Part shown: one piece after another, positions 4,824 to 6,687 of the stretch
Position numbering within the stretch: the first letter of the stretch is position 1
How the letters are laid out: each line of letters opens with the position of its first letter
Assembly: GCA_002293245.1 (NCBI GenBank)
Contig: DBCV01000063.1
Span: forward strand, 20,560-27,246
DNA from: Candidatus Saccharibacteria bacterium UBA949
GTDB taxonomy: Bacteria; Patescibacteriota; Saccharimonadia; Saccharimonadales; Saccharimonadaceae
DNA: 6,687 nucleotides
Direction of reading: 5' to 3'
Position numbers and translations under genes: made by a program
The notes under the pieces: model-generated
Databases searched by the model: none
What the model saw: only the letters and a program-made list of their open reading frames with translations
What the model was told of the DNA's origin: nothing

Positions 4824-4832
4824 TGATATAAT
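4824..4832 (+). promoter_or_regulatory. Extended -10 promoter of uppS, predicting a leaderless mRNA
   Basis: TGATATAAT is a perfect TATAAT with a TGn extension, placed directly after the frr stop. It ends 6 bases before the uppS ATG, so transcription starting 7 bases downstream would begin on the A of the start codon. No -35 box is evident. No Shine-Dalgarno sequence lies between frr and uppS. Confidence 0.6.
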
Positions 4833-4838
4833 TGTAAA

Positions 4839-5591
4839 ATGAGTGATAACGTAGAGACAAATCAGGCTTTGCCGAAGCACATCGGCTATGTGGTGGACGG
4901 GAATCGACGGTGGGCCAAACTGAACGGCGTCAAGGCTGACGTTCATGCCCGCGGGGCAGAAGTGGTGTTTGACGTGGCGCGCCGGACGGTCGCAGCCGGA
5001 GTGCCGTTTGCCACCTTTTATGTTTTCTCCACCGAAAACTGGGGCCGCGAAAACGACGAGGTTAATTACATAATGAAGCTATTTGTCAGCTTTTTCAAGC
5101 GGAAGATGAAAGAATTACTGGCCGAAGACGTGAAAGTGGTATTCTTGGGTGGACGCGACCGGTTGAGCGGCGATGTATTAGAAATGATGGAAGAGACAGA
5201 GACCAAAACATCTGGGGGTGCGCGCGGGACTGTCAGTTTTTGCCTGAATTACGGCGGCCGGCAGGAAATTGCCGATGCGGTGAATAAGGCCCTCTTGACA
5301 AAGCATAAGAACTTTGCTAATATAGACCCAACGACGGCTGGAACGGCGGAGTTTGCTGGTGCGAAAATCACGACGGAAGACATTAGCGCCAATCTGTATC
5401 ACCCGGAAATACCTGATGTGGATATGGTGGTGCGCACTGGTGGCGAGTTGCGCCTGAGCAACTTTATGCTCTGGCGGGTGGCTTATTCCGAACTACTGTT
5501 TTTGGATAAGTTGTGGCCGGATTTGACGGATGAGGACGTGGACGGTGTAATTGCAGAATATGGTCGGCGGCAACGCCGGTTCGGAAAATAA
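4839..5591 (+). CDS. uppS: Undecaprenyl diphosphate synthase (cis-prenyltransferase)
   Basis: Encodes a 250-residue enzyme that adds isopentenyl diphosphate units in cis to farnesyl diphosphate, making the C55 lipid carrier for peptidoglycan and other wall polymers at the membrane face. The motifs are in order: VVDGNRRWA at 18-26 with the catalytic Mg-binding D20, HARGAE at 36-41, FSTENWGR at 63-70, NYGGRQEI at 137-144, and the C-terminal VRTGGELRLSNFMLW at 198-212 whose R199, R205 and S207 bind the isopentenyl diphosphate. E218 in YSELLF is the usual second metal ligand. The conventional GNGRWA motif reads GNRRWA here. Residues about 154-180 are a longer, less conserved stretch. No Shine-Dalgarno sequence precedes the ATG and a -10 box sits at the start, so it is probably leaderless. 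Codons end mostly in G or T, unlike tsf and frr. Confidence 0.97.
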   Translation: MSDNVETNQALPKHIGYVVDGNRRWAKLNGVKADVHARGAEVVFDVARRTVAAGVPFATFYVFSTENWGRENDEVNYIMKLFVSFFKRKMKELLAEDVKVVFLGGRDRLSGDVLEMMEETETKTSGGARGTVSFCLNYGGRQEIADAVNKALLTKHKNFANIDPTTAGTAEFAGAKITTEDISANLYHPEIPDVDMVVRTGGELRLSNFMLWRVAYSELLFLDKLWPDLTDEDVDGVIAEYGRRQRRFGK

Positions 5592-5606
5592 GGAGGTGCT
5601 AAGGGT

Positions 5607-6687
5607 ATGCAGTTAGTATTTGGGATTTTAATCGGGTTGGCGATTTTGATGGTGATTGTGGTGGCGCACGAACTAGGGCATTTTATCGCAGCGCGCAAGT
5701 CTGGCGTGGTGGTTGAGGAGTTCGGTATCGGATTTCCGCCCCGGGCTTGGGCCAAAAAGCTCAAGAGCGGGCTGGTTTTTTCGCTGAACTGGTTGCCGAT
5801 TGGCGGCTTTTGCAAGATGAAAGGCGAGAGCGATTCGGACACCGGCGAGGGAACTTACGGTGCGGCAAAACTCTGGCAAAAAACCTGGATTCTGTTCGCT
5901 GGCGTGATTTCTAACTTCGTGCTGGCCGCGGTGATTTTTACGATTTTGATGTGGACGGGCATGCCCCGGCTGGTGGACAATCAGTTTATGATTGAATCGG
6001 ACACAACCGTTACGTCGGGGCCAGTGACGGTTGGCTATGTGGTGCCAGATTCGCCAGCGGAGTCAGCGGGCATTCGCGCGGAAGATGAGATTATTTCTGT
6101 GGCAGGTACCGCGGTTGAAAAACCCAGCGACGTCGGGCGGATTGCCGAGGAGAACAAGGGCAAAACTGTTGATGTAGAAATCGGCAAGGTATGGGAGCAA
6201 GTGATGTGCAATCAAGAGCCTTGCGACCCAATTAAACTGTCCGAACCGCGACAGGAAACGGTTGCGGTGACCATGAATGCTGATAATGATGAAAACAAAG
6301 GCTTTCTGGGTGTTTCGACTTTTCAGGACGAGACGCTGCGGGCGGGTTGGAGTGCGCCGATTACCGGCGTTGGATTGATGGTGCAGTTGACTGGTGAAAC
6401 ATTTGTGGGCGTGGGCAAGTTGCTGGGGAATCTCGCGACCGGCCTCGCGCGGCAAATTAATCCGGACGCAGCTGTGCGCGAGGCCGGTCGCGAAGCTATC
6501 GACGAAGCCGGCCAAGGGGTCGCAGGCCCTGTGGGGATTATCGGCGTGTTATTTCCGGCGGCCGCCGCTCAGGGCGGATCAACTCTGCTGGTCGTTGCTG
6601 GTATTATTTCGTTGTCGCTCGGCGCCATGAACATGCTGCCCATCCCCGCCCTCGACGGCGGCCGCTGGCTGCTCACCATCATCTACC
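5607..6687 (+). CDS. rseP: RseP-type site-2 membrane zinc metalloprotease, 3'-partial
   Basis: The first 360 codons of a multi-pass membrane protease that cuts substrates inside the membrane; in well-studied bacteria RseP degrades anti-sigma factors and leftover signal peptides. The first hydrophobic segment (about 3-20) leads into the zinc site HELGH at 21-25. LPIGGFCKMKGE (63-74) is the usual membrane-associated loop, and a second membrane segment spans about 94-116. A PDZ domain follows (about 138-225; VGYVVPDSPAESAGIRAEDEI), with a small loop bearing two cysteines (C201, C206). The third zinc ligand lies in the NMLPIPALDGGR motif (342-353, ligand D350). The frame is still open at the window end, so only the last membrane part is missing. 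AAGGAGG (5590-5596) overlaps the uppS stop, 10 bases before the ATG, indicating cotranscription with uppS. Substrates here are unknown. Confidence 0.95.
   Translation, partial: MQLVFGILIGLAILMVIVVAHELGHFIAARKSGVVVEEFGIGFPPRAWAKKLKSGLVFSLNWLPIGGFCKMKGESDSDTGEGTYGAAKLWQKTWILFAGVISNFVLAAVIFTILMWTGMPRLVDNQFMIESDTTVTSGPVTVGYVVPDSPAESAGIRAEDEIISVAGTAVEKPSDVGRIAEENKGKTVDVEIGKVWEQVMCNQEPCDPIKLSEPRQETVAVTMNADNDENKGFLGVSTFQDETLRAGWSAPITGVGLMVQLTGETFVGVGKLLGNLATGLARQINPDAAVREAGREAIDEAGQGVAGPVGIIGVLFPAAAAQGGSTLLVVAGIISLSLGAMNMLPIPALDGGRWLLTIIY

Noticed and set aside
5483..5879. Antisense open frames across the uppS-rseP border.
   Set aside because: They oppose two clearly identified genes including the HELGH zinc motif of rseP; composition is typical of shadow frames.
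1510..6687. Recoding of TGA as glycine, as in some CPR lineages.
   Set aside because: All seven recognised genes are intact under the standard code with no in-frame TGA, so nothing here calls for recoding.
1..6687. CRISPR array, insertion sequence or attachment site.
   Set aside because: No regularly spaced repeats, transposase motifs or paired flanking repeats were seen; the only repeat-like element is the one at 2227-2347.

Overview
The window looks like the chromosome of a small-genome bacterium of the Candidate Phyla Radiation, most likely Saccharibacteria (TM7) or a close relative. This is an inference from three things: the shortened translation-factor genes; the type B ribosomal protein L31; and a compressed version of the widely conserved cluster rpsB-tsf-pyrH-frr-uppS-cdsA-dxr-rseP, here without pyrH, cdsA and dxr. 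The genes read through with the standard code, and every verified stop is TAA or TAG.

Layout. Positions 2-842 (+) hold a gene entering from the left. Its two parts lie in different frames, so it is broken or frameshifted; the protein weakly recalls DHH/DHHA1-type phosphoesterases. A hairpin terminator at 854-901 separates it from rpmE (L31 type B, minus strand, 921-1241), which has a good promoter and almost no 5' leader. The 268 bases between rpmE and rpsB hold divergent promoter elements, a perfect 7-3-7 inverted repeat, a strong plus-strand terminator with no obvious gene in front of it, and the rpsB promoter and leader hairpin. Then come rpsB (uS2), a 121-bp imperfect inverted-repeat element and tsf (EF-Ts).

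Between tsf and frr, where pyrH would normally lie, sits a two-gene module behind a perfect consensus promoter. It encodes an XRE helix-turn-helix protein with a Panacea (DUF4065/SocA-like) domain, overlapping a small basic protein. This has the architecture of a Panacea-type toxin-antitoxin pair (PanAT) and is the most interesting part of the window. A probable terminator closes the module.

The right part is frr (ribosome recycling factor), uppS (undecaprenyl diphosphate synthase, apparently leaderless) and rseP (site-2 membrane protease), which runs off the right edge. Together the housekeeping genes cover ribosome structure (L31, S2), elongation (EF-Ts), recycling (RRF), the lipid carrier for cell-wall precursors (UppS) and intramembrane proteolysis (RseP). 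Most genes have their own promoter-like -10 element, so the cluster is probably not one simple operon.
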